From the NCBI RefSeq assembly GCF_003253565.1, contig NZ_QKUF01000013.1:101699-165698 (forward strand): 64,000 nt of DNA, written 5' to 3'. Positions 8,879 to 19,500 of this stretch are shown here, in pieces. The stretch's first letter is position 1; every line of letters begins with the position of its first letter. A program made the position numbers and the translations under genes. The stretch is from Thermosporothrix hazakensis. GTDB lineage: Bacteria; Chloroflexota; Ktedonobacteria; Ktedonobacterales; Ktedonobacteraceae. The notes under the pieces were generated by a model. It was not told where the DNA came from, made no database searches, and was given only the letters and a program-made list of their open reading frames with translations.

Positions 8879-10228
8879 GTGGTAGAACAGGCTCAGAGAC
8901 CGATGACAGCGGTTGTGCTGTCAAGTACGCTTGGTACCGCTATTGAATGGTATGATTTCTTCCTCTACGGGACGATGGCAACACTGGTGTTCCCTCAATT
9001 GTTTTTCCCTGAAACGGATCCCCTGACAAGAACGCTTCTGGCACTGGTTACATTTCTGGCTGGATTTGTAGCGCGACCATTTGGAGGAGCATTATTCGGA
9101 CATCTGGGTGATCGTATCGGTCGGAAATCGACGCTCGTGACTACTCTGTTGTTGATGGGAATTTCAACACTGCTGATTGGATTTCTGCCGGGTTATGATG
9201 CGATTGGGATTGTTGCTCCGTTGCTACTAACGCTTCTTCGAGTCGGCCAGGGGCTCGGCGTTGGAGGCGAATGGGGTGGCGCCGTCCTGCTGGCGCTGGA
9301 ATATGGGGAAAAAGAGCGCCGGGGCTTCTGGACAAGCTGGCCTCAGATGGGGGGCCCGGCTGGTCTGGTGACCTCGACATGTGTTGTAAATATCGTGAGC
9401 ATGATGACGGGAGAGCAATTTCTGATCTGGGGCTGGCGTATTCCGTTTTTTGTCAGTGCCTTGCTGATTCTGGTTGGTCTCTTTATTCGTTTTCAAATTA
9501 CCGAGACACCGCTTTTCGAGCAGGTGAAGCAGCAGAATCTTGCGGCAAAAGCGCCCCTGCTGGAGGTGCTCAAATATAACTGGCCAGAAGTGCTGCTGAG
9601 TACTGGCGCACGTTTTGGCGATCAGGCTCCCTTCTACCTGTTCAGTGTCTTTGTGATTACATATGGAACGGCGGTTCTGAAACTGGACAGCAGCATGATT
9701 TTGAATGCGATTATGCTTGGTGCAGGCCTGGAACTCTTTACCATTCCACTGTTTGGCTCTCTTTCAGATCGATATGGGCGTCGTTTCTGGTTCCTGACTG
9801 GCTGTGTCCTGATGGGGGTGTTTGCGTTTCCCTACTTCTGGCTGCTGAATAGTGGCAATCCTGTTCTGGTACAACTGGCTATCGCGCTATCATTGTGTGT
9901 GCTGAACGCCTGGCTGTCTGCACCACTGGCAGTGTTGATAGCGGAACGTTTTGAGACGCGTTTCCGCTATAGTGGGGCGTCATTGGGGTATCAACTGGCG
10001 GCGCCGTTTGCAGGCGGGCTAGCTCCTATTGTGGCATTGTTGTTGTTGAATGGCCAGACAAATCTGGGGGCCTTAGGCTTGCCGCAAGTGAGCATTTCGA
10101 TTGGCGAGGGCTCGTGGCAGGCAGTGGCGCTCTATATAGTGGCATTAAGTCTGATCTCGTTTGCATCAGCATGGTGGCTCAAAGAGCGACGCGAAGTAGA
10201 TACCTCTTGTCTGGTCAAAGAAGCATAG
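8879..10228 (+). CDS. MFS transporter, metabolite:H+ symporter (MHS/ProP-ShiA type)
   Basis: A 449-residue integral membrane protein with about 12 hydrophobic segments. GTG at 8879 is the start, behind GGAGG. The family signature GTAIEWYDFFLYG lies in the first helix (residues 19-31). The loop 2-3 motif GHLGDRIGRK (74-83) is followed by QGLGVGGEWGGA in helix 4-5, and the half-repeat copy of the loop motif is GSLSDRYGRR. These are classical for the MHS branch, which takes up small organic acids, betaines or shikimate with protons. The substrate cannot be told from the sequence. It stands alone on the plus strand and is followed by a terminator-like hairpin, so it is probably a single-gene unit, unrelated to the toxin-like genes or the PKS cluster. 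Confidence 0.9.
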   Translation: MVEQAQRPMTAVVLSSTLGTAIEWYDFFLYGTMATLVFPQLFFPETDPLTRTLLALVTFLAGFVARPFGGALFGHLGDRIGRKSTLVTTLLLMGISTLLIGFLPGYDAIGIVAPLLLTLLRVGQGLGVGGEWGGAVLLALEYGEKERRGFWTSWPQMGGPAGLVTSTCVVNIVSMMTGEQFLIWGWRIPFFVSALLILVGLFIRFQITETPLFEQVKQQNLAAKAPLLEVLKYNWPEVLLSTGARFGDQAPFYLFSVFVITYGTAVLKLDSSMILNAIMLGAGLELFTIPLFGSLSDRYGRRFWFLTGCVLMGVFAFPYFWLLNSGNPVLVQLAIALSLCVLNAWLSAPLAVLIAERFETRFRYSGASLGYQLAAPFAGGLAPIVALLLLNGQTNLGALGLPQVSISIGEGSWQAVALYIVALSLISFASAWWLKERREVDTSCLVKEA

Positions 10229-10275
10229 GCGAGAGGGCGAGAGTGTCATTCCTGCTCAATGTGCTCTCGCCTTTC
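10227..10275 (+). terminator. Probable terminator after the MFS gene
   Basis: GGCGAGAG (10236-10243) pairs with CTCTCGCC (10264-10271), an 8-bp perfect stem with a 20-base loop followed by TTTC. A second copy of AGGCGAGAG at 10227-10235 could pair with the same right arm. It sits directly after the transporter stop codon. Confidence 0.55.
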
Positions 10276-10658
10276 ATCCTGGAGGATATGGGAAACGAGT
10301 GCAGATAATCCAGCGTTACTGTCTGGCTGATGTTGGACGAATTGTTTACCAGAACGTATATTGTTTGCGCTTGACGTTGACAGTCGCTTTGTGCAAACAG
10401 GAGTCATACACGAAAAAGGTGTAGGCTTTCAAGATGAGGAGAAGCTGGTATGGCTTTTCGCAGCACCACCATAACAAATTGTTGCAAGCGAGCAGAGATA
10501 TGCAGGGGTATCATGTTGGAGCCATAGAACTATGCAATGAAGTACACAGTTTCAGTTCGTTGCTTGCTCACGTCCCGAACATATTCTGATGCCCTGGCAT
10601 AAAGAGGGAGGGATATACCTTACGCCCTGGCATCAGTATGAAAGTGCAAAGCTATTGT
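10276..10658. other. Intergenic region between convergent genes
   Basis: I see no supportable gene here. Near the right end, CTGATGCC (10586-10593) and GGCATCAG (10629-10636) form an inverted repeat, and the decamer GCCCTGGCAT occurs twice (10591-10600 and 10624-10633). Lying just beyond the stop of the minus-strand regulator, this may act as its terminator, although no clear T-run is present. Confidence 0.4.
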
Positions 10659-13496
10659 TTAGAGCTCGGCTTCTTGAACTTTGAGGGCAAGCTGGATGCG
10701 GTTATGTACCTGAAGTTTTCCGTAGATATTCTTCATGTGCCAGCGGACCGTGCACACCTCCAGACACATCTTTCGGGCAATCTCCGAATTTGAGTACCCC
10801 TGAATGGCTAATTTTACCACTTCCTGTTCTTTCGGCGTTAGTTGCTCAATAGATGTCTTTTCTTGAAAGGCCTTCCCGCTCTCGTGTTGTGCTGGTATAG
10901 ATTGTTTGTCAGCCTTGAAGGCATCGAGAATATTAAGTGCATAGTCGAGTGGAAAGGCGGGCCAATCTGGTTGAGGTGTCTTGTTTCTCAGATCAAGAAC
11001 CTTTACTAATAGATCATACATGGCTTGTTCCTGAGCCAGGAAGGGTTGAATAAAATAGTCTGAAGCGCCATCAGCGAGCGCCTGACAGAGTGCCTGCCCT
11101 GCTTGCATGCTATCTCGCTTGCCCTCATATGCCAGTGCCTGAAGCAGGCGAAGTTCCAGCACTATTGCTCGGCGGTTGGCTGCCTGGGCCTGCTCAAGGA
11201 GTGGGGCCAATATGTTGAGAGCCCGATCATACTCTTTCTGTTGAAGGAAGAAGCGAATATCAACCATTTGATCCAGTTCATAAAGAAAACTGGTTGGCAC
11301 CTTTGAAAGAATAAACTGAGTAAGTTGGGCCCCACCTTCTGGTTTAAAGCGTTTCTGGAAAATGCGGAGGCTGAGCGGGGTATAGAAATGCAGGCTATAC
11401 TTATGCACATATTGCTCTGCCTGGTAGATAATCTCCTGCGCCTCTTTCTCCTGTCCCTGTTCCAGCCGGAAAAGGGCGAGCGTGAGCATGCCATCAATCA
11501 TTGCTGGCCCTGCCAGACCGATTCCGTCCCAACGGCTACAGAGTTCAAGGCCCTTTGTCAGGTAGTGGATAGATAACTCTTTGTTGTTCCAATACCGATA
11601 GATGTTGCCAATGCCGAGCCAGAGCATTCCTGTAGCAAGCAAGGATTCTTCTGTCGCGTTAGGGGAAAGCTGTTCTATGATTTGAAGGGCCTGTTGAAGC
11701 AGCTCCATGCCCTGATGGAGGTAGCCACGAATGATATAGAGTTTTGCCTGAACCCAGGCGCTGGTGCAAGCGAAGGGGAGTGAACCGGCAGCAAGATTAT
11801 CCCGATATGCCTGTTCAAAATAGGGAATTGCTTCTGCCTCTTTCCCTGTGAGCCAGACAGTAACCCCTGCTACCATGACAACCTGCACACGCATCGGGAA
11901 ATCGGCGACGGGAAGATGCTTGAGGGCATATGAGGCCGACTCTATCGCATCATGAATCCTGCCTTGAATATTGGCGAGGTAACAATGCACCGCCGCGCTG
12001 GCAGCCTGCCAGTATGCTTCATCAATCTTCTCATTTCTGTTCGGTGAAGAGGCAGACTGCGGCGCCGCGGAGAGTTTGACGGAGCGTAAATATTTTTCGA
12101 CATTGGATGTATACCCTCGAAAAATCATCGACCAAATATAGACGAGGCAAAGCAGTGGATGCGCCAGAATATATTCATCGGGAATCGCAATCAGCCAGTT
12201 GAGCAGTAAGAGAAAGTGTCCCTGCGTGAGCAGATGTGAGGCAACCTGACCGAGAAGGGCGATTGCGCGTTCAAAATCGCTGGCTGCCAGTGCATGTTCT
12301 ATCGCAGAGGGATACTCTCCTTGAAGTTCAAACCATATGCTGGCGCGGTAATGGAGTTCAGGGAGTATGTCCGGAGAAGTCCGGGTAAGCAGGTGATAAA
12401 GGAAATCTCGGAAACAGCGATGATACCGATACCAGCCTTCTTCTCCGTCAATCGGGATCAGAAAAAGGCCGGTTTTTTCCAGTGTATCCAGGATTGCATA
12501 ACCATCGTTCTCGTCGATAACTGCTGCACAAAGCGATGGGTTGAGACGATCCAGGATAGAGGTTTGCATCAAAATAGTTTGTATGGTTGTAGATTGTTGA
12601 TGGAAGGTCTCGGCAGTAAGATAGTCAAGTATGTAGTGATGGTTACCTGAGAAGGAATGAATTAACCGATCTATGCCCTCTCCTTCCTGTTTCCTCAGAG
12701 CATAGGCCGCCAGTTGTAGCGCGGTGATCCAGCCCTCAGTGCGTTGATTTAGCGTTGCGACCTGCTCATCTGAAAGAGAGACCTGCATCTTCTCTTTCAG
12801 GAATTGGGATGCCTCTGAAAGTTGAAAGCGAAGCTCCTTGTCACCAAGCTCTATGAGGCGAGCTTGAGCACGCAGACGAGCCAGAGGGAAGGGCGGCGGT
12901 GTTCGTCCGGCAATCACAAAATGAACGTTTGCGGGTGCGTACTCCAGCAAGAAGAGGATCGCTTTATGAATGGCTGTAGAGGTGATACAGTGATACTGAT
13001 CGAGGATAAGCACAAAATCGTACGGAATCGAGATGGTGATCTCATTGAGCAAGTAGGAAAGATTGGTCTCTGAAAGCGCTTCATGCGGTGATGGAGGAAG
13101 GAGGTGGTTGAAGTCTTCTACCAGATGGACACATTGAAGGGCAAAGAGCAGGTAGGCAAAGAAATGTTTTGGATCATTGTCACGCTCGTCCAGCGAAAGC
13201 CATGCATATGGAAGAGCTGTCTCCGGAGGATCTGCACACCATTCACTGAGCAACGTTGTTTTTCCAAAACCTGGTGAAGAGGTAAGGAGGGTCAGTTTAT
13301 ATTGTGTGATGTTGTGATTAAGGGTTGAAACGAGAAAAGGTCGAGAAACATGCTTTAGCGGTAAAGATGGAGGACGAATCTTTGTCAAAAGAGGCTGAAA
13401 AGGAATGAGGGAGGAGAAATAATTCTGTTGGGCCGGATTGTTTGAGTGCCTCAGATGCTTGATAGAAGGTGTTCGAGAGGCATCTTGCATGGTCAT
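10659..13496 (-). CDS. MalT-like LuxR-family ATP-dependent transcriptional regulator (LAL)
   Basis: A 945-residue regulator of the large ATP-binding LuxR type. Near residue 73 there is a Walker A motif (SSPGFGKTT), followed by a Walker B-like VLILDQYHCI. A long TPR-like helical middle (about 400-830) leads to a C-terminal LuxR helix-turn-helix beginning LTPKEQEVVKLAIQGYSNSE (about 880-945) with the usual NIYGKLQVHNR. Such proteins bind an inducer through the TPR region, oligomerise with ATP and activate promoters. ATG at 13496 or the ATG two codons later (13490) could be the start; GAAGGAG upstream fits the second better by spacing. It is convergent with the MFS gene and lies downstream of the PKS operon in the same orientation, separated by a strong inverted-repeat region. 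Control of the cluster is possible but not shown. Confidence 0.9.
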   Translation of the reverse strand: MTMQDASRTPSIKHLRHSNNPAQQNYFSSLIPFQPLLTKIRPPSLPLKHVSRPFLVSTLNHNITQYKLTLLTSSPGFGKTTLLSEWCADPPETALPYAWLSLDERDNDPKHFFAYLLFALQCVHLVEDFNHLLPPSPHEALSETNLSYLLNEITISIPYDFVLILDQYHCITSTAIHKAILFLLEYAPANVHFVIAGRTPPPFPLARLRAQARLIELGDKELRFQLSEASQFLKEKMQVSLSDEQVATLNQRTEGWITALQLAAYALRKQEGEGIDRLIHSFSGNHHYILDYLTAETFHQQSTTIQTILMQTSILDRLNPSLCAAVIDENDGYAILDTLEKTGLFLIPIDGEEGWYRYHRCFRDFLYHLLTRTSPDILPELHYRASIWFELQGEYPSAIEHALAASDFERAIALLGQVASHLLTQGHFLLLLNWLIAIPDEYILAHPLLCLVYIWSMIFRGYTSNVEKYLRSVKLSAAPQSASSPNRNEKIDEAYWQAASAAVHCYLANIQGRIHDAIESASYALKHLPVADFPMRVQVVMVAGVTVWLTGKEAEAIPYFEQAYRDNLAAGSLPFACTSAWVQAKLYIIRGYLHQGMELLQQALQIIEQLSPNATEESLLATGMLWLGIGNIYRYWNNKELSIHYLTKGLELCSRWDGIGLAGPAMIDGMLTLALFRLEQGQEKEAQEIIYQAEQYVHKYSLHFYTPLSLRIFQKRFKPEGGAQLTQFILSKVPTSFLYELDQMVDIRFFLQQKEYDRALNILAPLLEQAQAANRRAIVLELRLLQALAYEGKRDSMQAGQALCQALADGASDYFIQPFLAQEQAMYDLLVKVLDLRNKTPQPDWPAFPLDYALNILDAFKADKQSIPAQHESGKAFQEKTSIEQLTPKEQEVVKLAIQGYSNSEIARKMCLEVCTVRWHMKNIYGKLQVHNRIQLALKVQEAEL

Positions 13497-13911
13497 AAGC
13501 TCCTTCTATAAATGCTTCCCCATACATCTGGAAATAAGAGAGCACATATGTATATGGAGGTGTTGCGGTCTCTATACATATTGCTTCTTCGCATTTGTGG
13601 AAAACTATACCGTTTTACTGAAAAAAACAGAACCGTAGAGAAAGAATTTGAGAAATGCTTCAATGGACATTCTAAGGGCCTGGAATGTGTTTCTTTCTCT
13701 ATGTGGAATTTCAGCGTAGCACAGAAAAACAATGAAGTCAAGACTGGAATGCTCTTTTTATTTCGAGTGTTCAGCATAAGAATATGGTTATGAAATCAGT
13801 ATATATAAAATCTGTACGGTGCTTCATGTAATCGTTTAGCGAACTTTTGTAGAATGGATCTCATAGAAAAGGAAACAGGTTTATCACACCCTTTTTTGAT
13901 TCTGGATAGAG
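13497..13911. promoter_or_regulatory. Upstream region of the LuxR regulator gene, no gene seen
   Basis: About 400 bases of AT-rich DNA upstream of the regulator start. Short open frames occur but have no ribosome site plus recognisable product. The TATATATAAAATC stretch around 13799-13812 is promoter-like; the direction cannot be fixed by eye. Confidence 0.35.
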
Positions 13912-13951
13912 ACGGGCACAGCTCCTTTGTGAAGATGCTACCTGTGCCCGT
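13912..13951. repeat. Perfect 10-bp inverted repeat
   Basis: ACGGGCACAG (13912-13921) and CTGTGCCCGT (13942-13951) are perfect complements separated by 20 bases. There is no T-run directly after either arm. It may be a transcript-end hairpin acting with the neighbouring terminator, or an operator. It lies between the end of the PKS/NRPS operon and the regulator gene. Confidence 0.6.
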
Positions 13952-13961
13952 AACAGAGAGA

Positions 13962-14000
13962 AAAGCCCCGATCAGAAAAGCCTGGCCGGGGCTCTTTTTC
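13962..14000. terminator. Bidirectional rho-independent-type terminator at end of the PKS/NRPS operon
   Basis: AGCCCCG (13964-13970) pairs with CGGGGCT (13987-13993). On the plus strand the stem is followed by CTTTTTCTC, and on the minus strand by TTTTCTCTC, so it can stop transcription from both sides. It is 65 bases beyond the stop of the last minus-strand biosynthetic gene. Confidence 0.65.
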
Positions 14001-14064
14001 TCTGGCGTGTACTGTCTTGTGAGCAGGCATGCTGGCTATCCTTTCTCTTTCTACTGCTTGCCTG

Positions 14065-16539
14065 CTAGTATTCTTCCAGCCAGAACCGTTCACGATGCCA
14101 GGGATATTTAGGGAGCTGGATATCTCTCCTCCCTTTAAAAAATCTTTTCCAGTCGGCTGAGCATCCAGAGAGATAAAGATATCTCAAAAGATGGAGCGTG
14201 TTGAGCCGTTGGTCTTCTTTTGTCAATGGCCAGTACAACAAATGCCCGGTTTTCATATGCGCTTTCAAACTATTTTGAAGTATGGATGAGAGCTGAGAAT
14301 GCGTCCCCGAACCTACTTCTATAAAGACAGAATAGTTGAGTGCGACGAGTTCATTTATAGTGCCAAGCAACTCCTCTGGACTATGAGTGTGCTCGCTATG
14401 CGGCTGCTCAACTGCGATTGTATTCCACGTATCAAAAGCGGTTGTGTCAGATGGATGCACCATATCCTGAACAGGTGTTTCCGTTGTAACATGATAAGGT
14501 GCTACCAGGGACTGAAACGCATCTTTTTGAGATACCCCATTGGTAGCATTTTTGACTAGACCAGAGGAAGAAGAGGAGCGAAGGAGCTCAGGCATGTGAG
14601 ACGTGCGTCTTTTCCCTGCAAAGGCAAGAAAGAGCCCATCTTCTAGCTGTAACTCCCCTGTAGCATAGCTTGCAGCCAGCTCTCCAACTCCATACCCAAT
14701 AGTCATTTCAAGCGGGATGCCCCAGGAGTGCCAGAGAGCGATAAAGGCCGCTTGGGAAACAAAAGTGACAACGCGTTTCATGCTGGCACTCCATACAGGA
14801 TACTTCTTTCTGTTGGTTGAAAGCAGGTCCAGCAGGGACCAGTTTGTGTATTTGCGCAGGTGGGCATGGCACCGGGTGCATATATCCCAACAGATAGGGT
14901 CCTGCTCTAACGAATTGAATACCTGGAAATCTGCATCGCTTTCCCCGAACACGAAAACCGGAGGTAAGCGCGCGGTCTTGATGTAGACTCCCTCTTTATC
15001 CTCATTGAGGGTTTGAAGCTGCGCAATGGCATCATCTTTAGAGCTGGCTATCAGGGCAATGCGGTACGGCATATGTTTGCGACCCAGGCCGGCTGAAGTG
15101 CAGATATCATCAAGTGAGATGCTCTGGTTTTGCCTGACCGATTGAAGGAAAGCACTATAGTGATCTATCAGCATATGCAGGGTGTGCTTGTTGTGGGCAG
15201 AGAGTAAGAGGAGCGAATGGCGAGGAGTTTCCGCTGTTGGAGCAGTGTTACCCGCGGGTGGTGTGCGTAAAACCACATGAACATTGGTGCCTGTGATGCC
15301 AAATGAGTTGACCGCTGCATAGAGGCATTCTTCTTCGGACGGAAGTTTTTCAAAATGGCGCTGTATTTTGAGTGGCAAGCCATGCCAGGGAATGCGCTCA
15401 GAAGGTGTTTGATGATGGAGGCTGGCAGGAATAGCCCGATGTTTCAGGCAAAGAGCAACTTTAATCAGGCCTGCTAACCCTGAAGTGGCTTCAGTATGCC
15501 CGATGTTTGTCTTAACTGATCCGATACGACAGTGATTATCTGGTGCTCTTCCTTCTCGGAGCACGGTGCCGAGCGCATGAAGTTCCGCATAATCGCCTGC
15601 TTTGGTGCCGGTGCCATGTGCTTCAACATAGCAGACTTGTCCCGGAGAGATGCCTGCTACCCGATAGGCCGTGCGAAGAAGGCTAATCTGTCCCTCCAGA
15701 CTGGGAGCAACGAGTGACCCGCTTTCTTGCCCGTCATTGTTGATCGAACTTCCCTGAATAACCGCGTAAATCGTATTTTGTTCCTCGATTGCCCGGGATA
15801 ACCGCTTGAGCAGAACGACTGCAACGCCTTCACTTCGTACATATCCGTTTGCCTGCGTATCACCAAATTTGCAGCGATGGTCTGGTGAAAGCATTTTTGA
15901 GCGTGCATATCCCAGCGTAATATATGGTTGGAGGATGAGGTTCGCGCCTCCAACGAGAGCCAATGAGCATTCACCTGCCCGTAAGCTCTGACAGGCAAGA
16001 TGAAGTGCAACCAGAGAGGAAGAACAGGCTGTATCCACTGTCATACTGGGGCCGCGTGCATCCAGGACATATGAAAGGCGTCCCGAAGCGGCGTAGTGAC
16101 TTCCTCCTGTGGTCATATAGAGATTTACTGGCTGATGGGTATTGTACATATAGGTCTCATAGTCATTTGTCCAGAGGCCAACAAATACCCCGGTCTGGGC
16201 TTTCAGTTCCTCATCAAGCACCTGATTGGCATCTTCGAGCGCTTCCCATGCGACTTCCATCAGGAGACGTTGCTGTGGGTCAATATACCTTGCCTCCTTT
16301 GGTGCAATATCAAAGAAAGAAGCCGCAAATCTATCAATATCGGTTAAATAGCCGCCCTGGCGTGTTAGAAGTTTTCTTTGCGCCTCTGTGGCATGGGCCG
16401 GGAGCATCTGGGCAAGCCGATCCTGCGGGATATCCTCAATGATATCTTGTTCCTCTTTGAGTAATGTCCAGAGATCTTCCGGTGAATTAGCGTTACCGGG
16501 GAAACGGCAGCCGATTCCAACAATGGCAATAGGTTCCAA
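14065..16539 (-). CDS. PKS protein KS-AT with inactive AT and no carrier domain
   Basis: An 824-residue protein started by TTG at 16539 behind AAGGAG. The ketosynthase (about 3-425) is complete: DTACSSS nucleophile, EAHGTGT and NIGHTEATSG histidines. The following acyltransferase region (about 530-800) is degraded: the GHSxGE nucleophile motif reads GYGVGE (615-620), with Ser replaced by Gly, and the usual GQGxQ lead-in is reduced to VFVFGESDADFQ. It ends with the post-AT linker YPWHRERFWLEEY. There is no KR and no ACP. It is the last gene of the minus-strand operon, 36 bases after an NRPS. It can condense only if an acyl carrier is supplied in trans, for example the free-standing ACP at 30392-30643 or a T domain of another protein. 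It might also be a vestigial module. Confidence 0.9.
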   Translation of the reverse strand: MEPIAIVGIGCRFPGNANSPEDLWTLLKEEQDIIEDIPQDRLAQMLPAHATEAQRKLLTRQGGYLTDIDRFAASFFDIAPKEARYIDPQQRLLMEVAWEALEDANQVLDEELKAQTGVFVGLWTNDYETYMYNTHQPVNLYMTTGGSHYAASGRLSYVLDARGPSMTVDTACSSSLVALHLACQSLRAGECSLALVGGANLILQPYITLGYARSKMLSPDHRCKFGDTQANGYVRSEGVAVVLLKRLSRAIEEQNTIYAVIQGSSINNDGQESGSLVAPSLEGQISLLRTAYRVAGISPGQVCYVEAHGTGTKAGDYAELHALGTVLREGRAPDNHCRIGSVKTNIGHTEATSGLAGLIKVALCLKHRAIPASLHHQTPSERIPWHGLPLKIQRHFEKLPSEEECLYAAVNSFGITGTNVHVVLRTPPAGNTAPTAETPRHSLLLLSAHNKHTLHMLIDHYSAFLQSVRQNQSISLDDICTSAGLGRKHMPYRIALIASSKDDAIAQLQTLNEDKEGVYIKTARLPPVFVFGESDADFQVFNSLEQDPICWDICTRCHAHLRKYTNWSLLDLLSTNRKKYPVWSASMKRVVTFVSQAAFIALWHSWGIPLEMTIGYGVGELAASYATGELQLEDGLFLAFAGKRRTSHMPELLRSSSSSGLVKNATNGVSQKDAFQSLVAPYHVTTETPVQDMVHPSDTTAFDTWNTIAVEQPHSEHTHSPEELLGTINELVALNYSVFIEVGSGTHSQLSSILQNSLKAHMKTGHLLYWPLTKEDQRLNTLHLLRYLYLSGCSADWKRFFKGRRDIQLPKYPWHRERFWLEEY

Positions 16540-16574
16540 GAGCCTTCTCCTTTTTCTCTTTGCGTCGCTATGCC

Positions 16575-19500
16575 CTATACGTCGTCGCTGAATGCTTCAT
16601 CGGGCATATTGAGCACCTGCAAAACAATCTCAGCAGTCTTCTCGATCCGCTTGCGCCGGGTGGAGTCCTGTAACATTGTTTGCGCCAGTCCGGCGATCGT
16701 TGGAGCCTCAAAGAGCCAGCGCAGGGGAAAATCGAGCTCGAATATTTCTCCTATGCGTGCCATTGCCTGAGCTGCCAGCAACGAATGTCCCCCGAGCTCA
16801 AAGAAGCTCTTGTTCCGGGCAATCTGCTCTTTTTCGAGAACCTCGCACCAGATAAGCTGTATCACCTCTTCCAGTGGGGTACGCGGCTGTTCAATCTGCT
16901 CCTGCGGCAGAGGTGTCTCCCGGCTAAGCGCAAGGAGAGCGTGACGATCTATTTTCCCATTTTTATTGAGGGGAATCGTTGGAAGTATGCTAAAGAATGA
17001 AGGAACCATATAGTCTGGCAGACGCCCTTGCAGAAAATGGGAGAACTCGGTAGGCTCTGGCGCTACCAGATGTTTTTCACAGGTGATAAAAGCCACAAGC
17101 TGTTGCTGACCAGAGGGATCTTCTTGAGCGAGAACAACGCATTGGCGTACGACAGGATGTTGATGGAGCACTGCTTCAATTTCTCCCGGTTCTATGCGAT
17201 ATCCTCGAATCTTCACCTGTGTATCGACTCTTCCATAATATTCGAGTGTCCCATCAGGGAGCCAGCGGGCAAGATCGCCTGTTTTGTAGAGCCGTTCTCC
17301 TCCCCTGATACTGAAAGGGTCGGGAAGGAATGCTTCGGCTGTTTGTCCTGGACTGTTCAAATATCCCCTGCCAACACCATCACCTCCTATATAGAGCTCA
17401 CCAATAATCCCGTCTGGAACGAGTTCGCCCGCCTGATTGAGGATATAGAGCCGTGTATTGGCAACTGGCGCGCCTATTGGTGTGACTGTTCTCTGCTCAT
17501 GAAGCGGCGCAGTAATCGGGTAGTGGGTCACATCATCGGCGCACTCGGTTGGGCCATAGGCGTTGAGCATAGGGAGAGAAGGGTAACGGGCAAACCAGTG
17601 CCGAACCAGATCAGGAGCCAGCGCTTCTCCGGTCAGAATCAACCAGCGTAGCGCTGAGAGATCGAGAGAAGGATCTATGAAACGCAGTGCTGTGTGTAGC
17701 AGTGCTGGAACAATTTCGAGAATGGTTATTCGCTGTTGGGCTATCTGTCGGAAGAGTTCGACCGGATTATGTGTTACTTCATCAGAGAAGATTTCAACGC
17801 TGGCACCCACAAGGAGAGGTGCTAGCATTTGCCAGACAGAGATATCGAAGCATTGGGATGCTGTTTGGGCTACACGGTCGGTTGGCTTGAGCTCAAGGTC
17901 ACGAATCTTGGCAAAGAGATGATTGATCATGGCTCTCTGCTCGATCATCACGCCCTTTGGCCGGCCAGTTGAACCTGACGTATAGATGACATAGGCAAGT
18001 TGCTTCGGTTCGCTCTGAGGTTGAGAGCTGCTCGGTGGTGGAGCCTGTTGAAGAAGGGCGTCAATATTGTGTATTGGTACGGCGTACTGCTGGAGAGATG
18101 GGAGCTGCTCAGAGGTGGTAAGCACCAATTGGGAGGCGCTCTGTTGAAGGATGTACGCCAGGCGCTCCCCAGGATAGGACGGTTCAAGGGGAAGGTATGC
18201 TCCTCCTGCTTTAAAGATGGCAAGTATGGCGGTGAGCAGTTTCCAGCCACGTTCAGCAATCAGCGTCACCAGCCTGTCTGGTCCTACCCCGGCCTGACGC
18301 AAGAAGCGGGCGAGGTGCTCCGCTCGCTGGTTCAGCTCCTGGTAGGTCAGATGCACGTCTCCGTCTCGAATGGCAAGCGCCTCCGGGGTTCGACGTACCT
18401 GCTCTTCAAACAGGGCATGGTAACAGCGATCAGCAGGATAAGCCGTTTCGGTTCTGTTTCGTGTCGTAAGGATATGTTTCTCTTCAGCAGAAAGCAAGGA
18501 AAGCCGGGATAGTGATAGATCTGGATATTCCGTTATCTGCTGTAGGAGGTGCTGGTAATGGCCTACTATTTGCCTGATCGTGCGCTCATCGAAAAGATCT
18601 GTGCTGTATTCCATGTATCCCATAAGGCCTTGCGGGGTTTCCTGTATATCCAGTTCCAGGTCAAACTTGGCTGTCTGGTTATCCAGCCCTTGAGGTATAA
18701 AGGTCAGGCCTGGCGGATCTTTTCGAGCTACAGGTCCATTTTGGAGCAAGAACATCACCTGAAAGAGCGGGTTATGGCTCAAATTGCGTTCAGGGCAGAG
18801 TTCAGCCACGATTTTCTCGAACGGGACATCCTGGTGTGAGAAGGCTTCCAGCACCATCGTCCGAGTATCCCGTACGACTTCTCGAAAGCTACACTGGCTG
18901 TCCAGGATGGTACGCAGGGGCAGCGTATTGGTAAACAGACCTGCCAGTTTCTCAAGTTCTGGCCTGGTTCTCCCGGCTACCGATGTGCCAATAATAATAT
19001 CGTCCTGGCGGGTATACTGAGAGAGTAAAATGCTAAATGCGGCAAAGAGCGTCATGAAGAGGGTGACATGCTCCTCCCGATTGAAACGCTGCAAGCGCCT
19101 GTACAGTTCGAGTGGATAGGTGAAATAGGTACGTTTGCCTCGATTACTCCGTATTGCCGATCGTGGTCTGTCCGTTGGAAGATCCAATGTAGGGAGAGGA
19201 CCATCTAATAGCTGCTTCCAGTAGGAAAGTTGTTGCTCAATTTTGCTGTCGGTCAGTGTTTGCTGTTGCCAGAAAGCATAATCCGCATACTGGATGTCCG
19301 GGATGGGAAGGGGTGAGTGCTGGCCACTTTGCAGAGCGGGATAGATCGTCAGTAGTTCATCAAGGAAAAGTTGCAACGTCCATGCATCGCAGATGGTGTG
19401 ATGCATGATCAGGAGAAAATAATGCTCGGTCTCGGATAGTTTGAAGAGTGCTACTCGCCATAGCGGGCTTTTCGTAAGGTCAAAAGGTGTGCGAATTTCT

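Noticed and set aside
10114..10308. A 64-codon plus-strand open frame overlapping the end of the MFS gene
   Set aside because: It runs out of frame through the transporter and the terminator hairpin and has no ribosome site.
13512..13793. A 93-codon open frame upstream of the LuxR regulator gene
   Set aside because: No ribosome site or recognisable motif. It overlaps an AT-rich stretch likely to be promoter DNA and has an equally long frame on the other strand.
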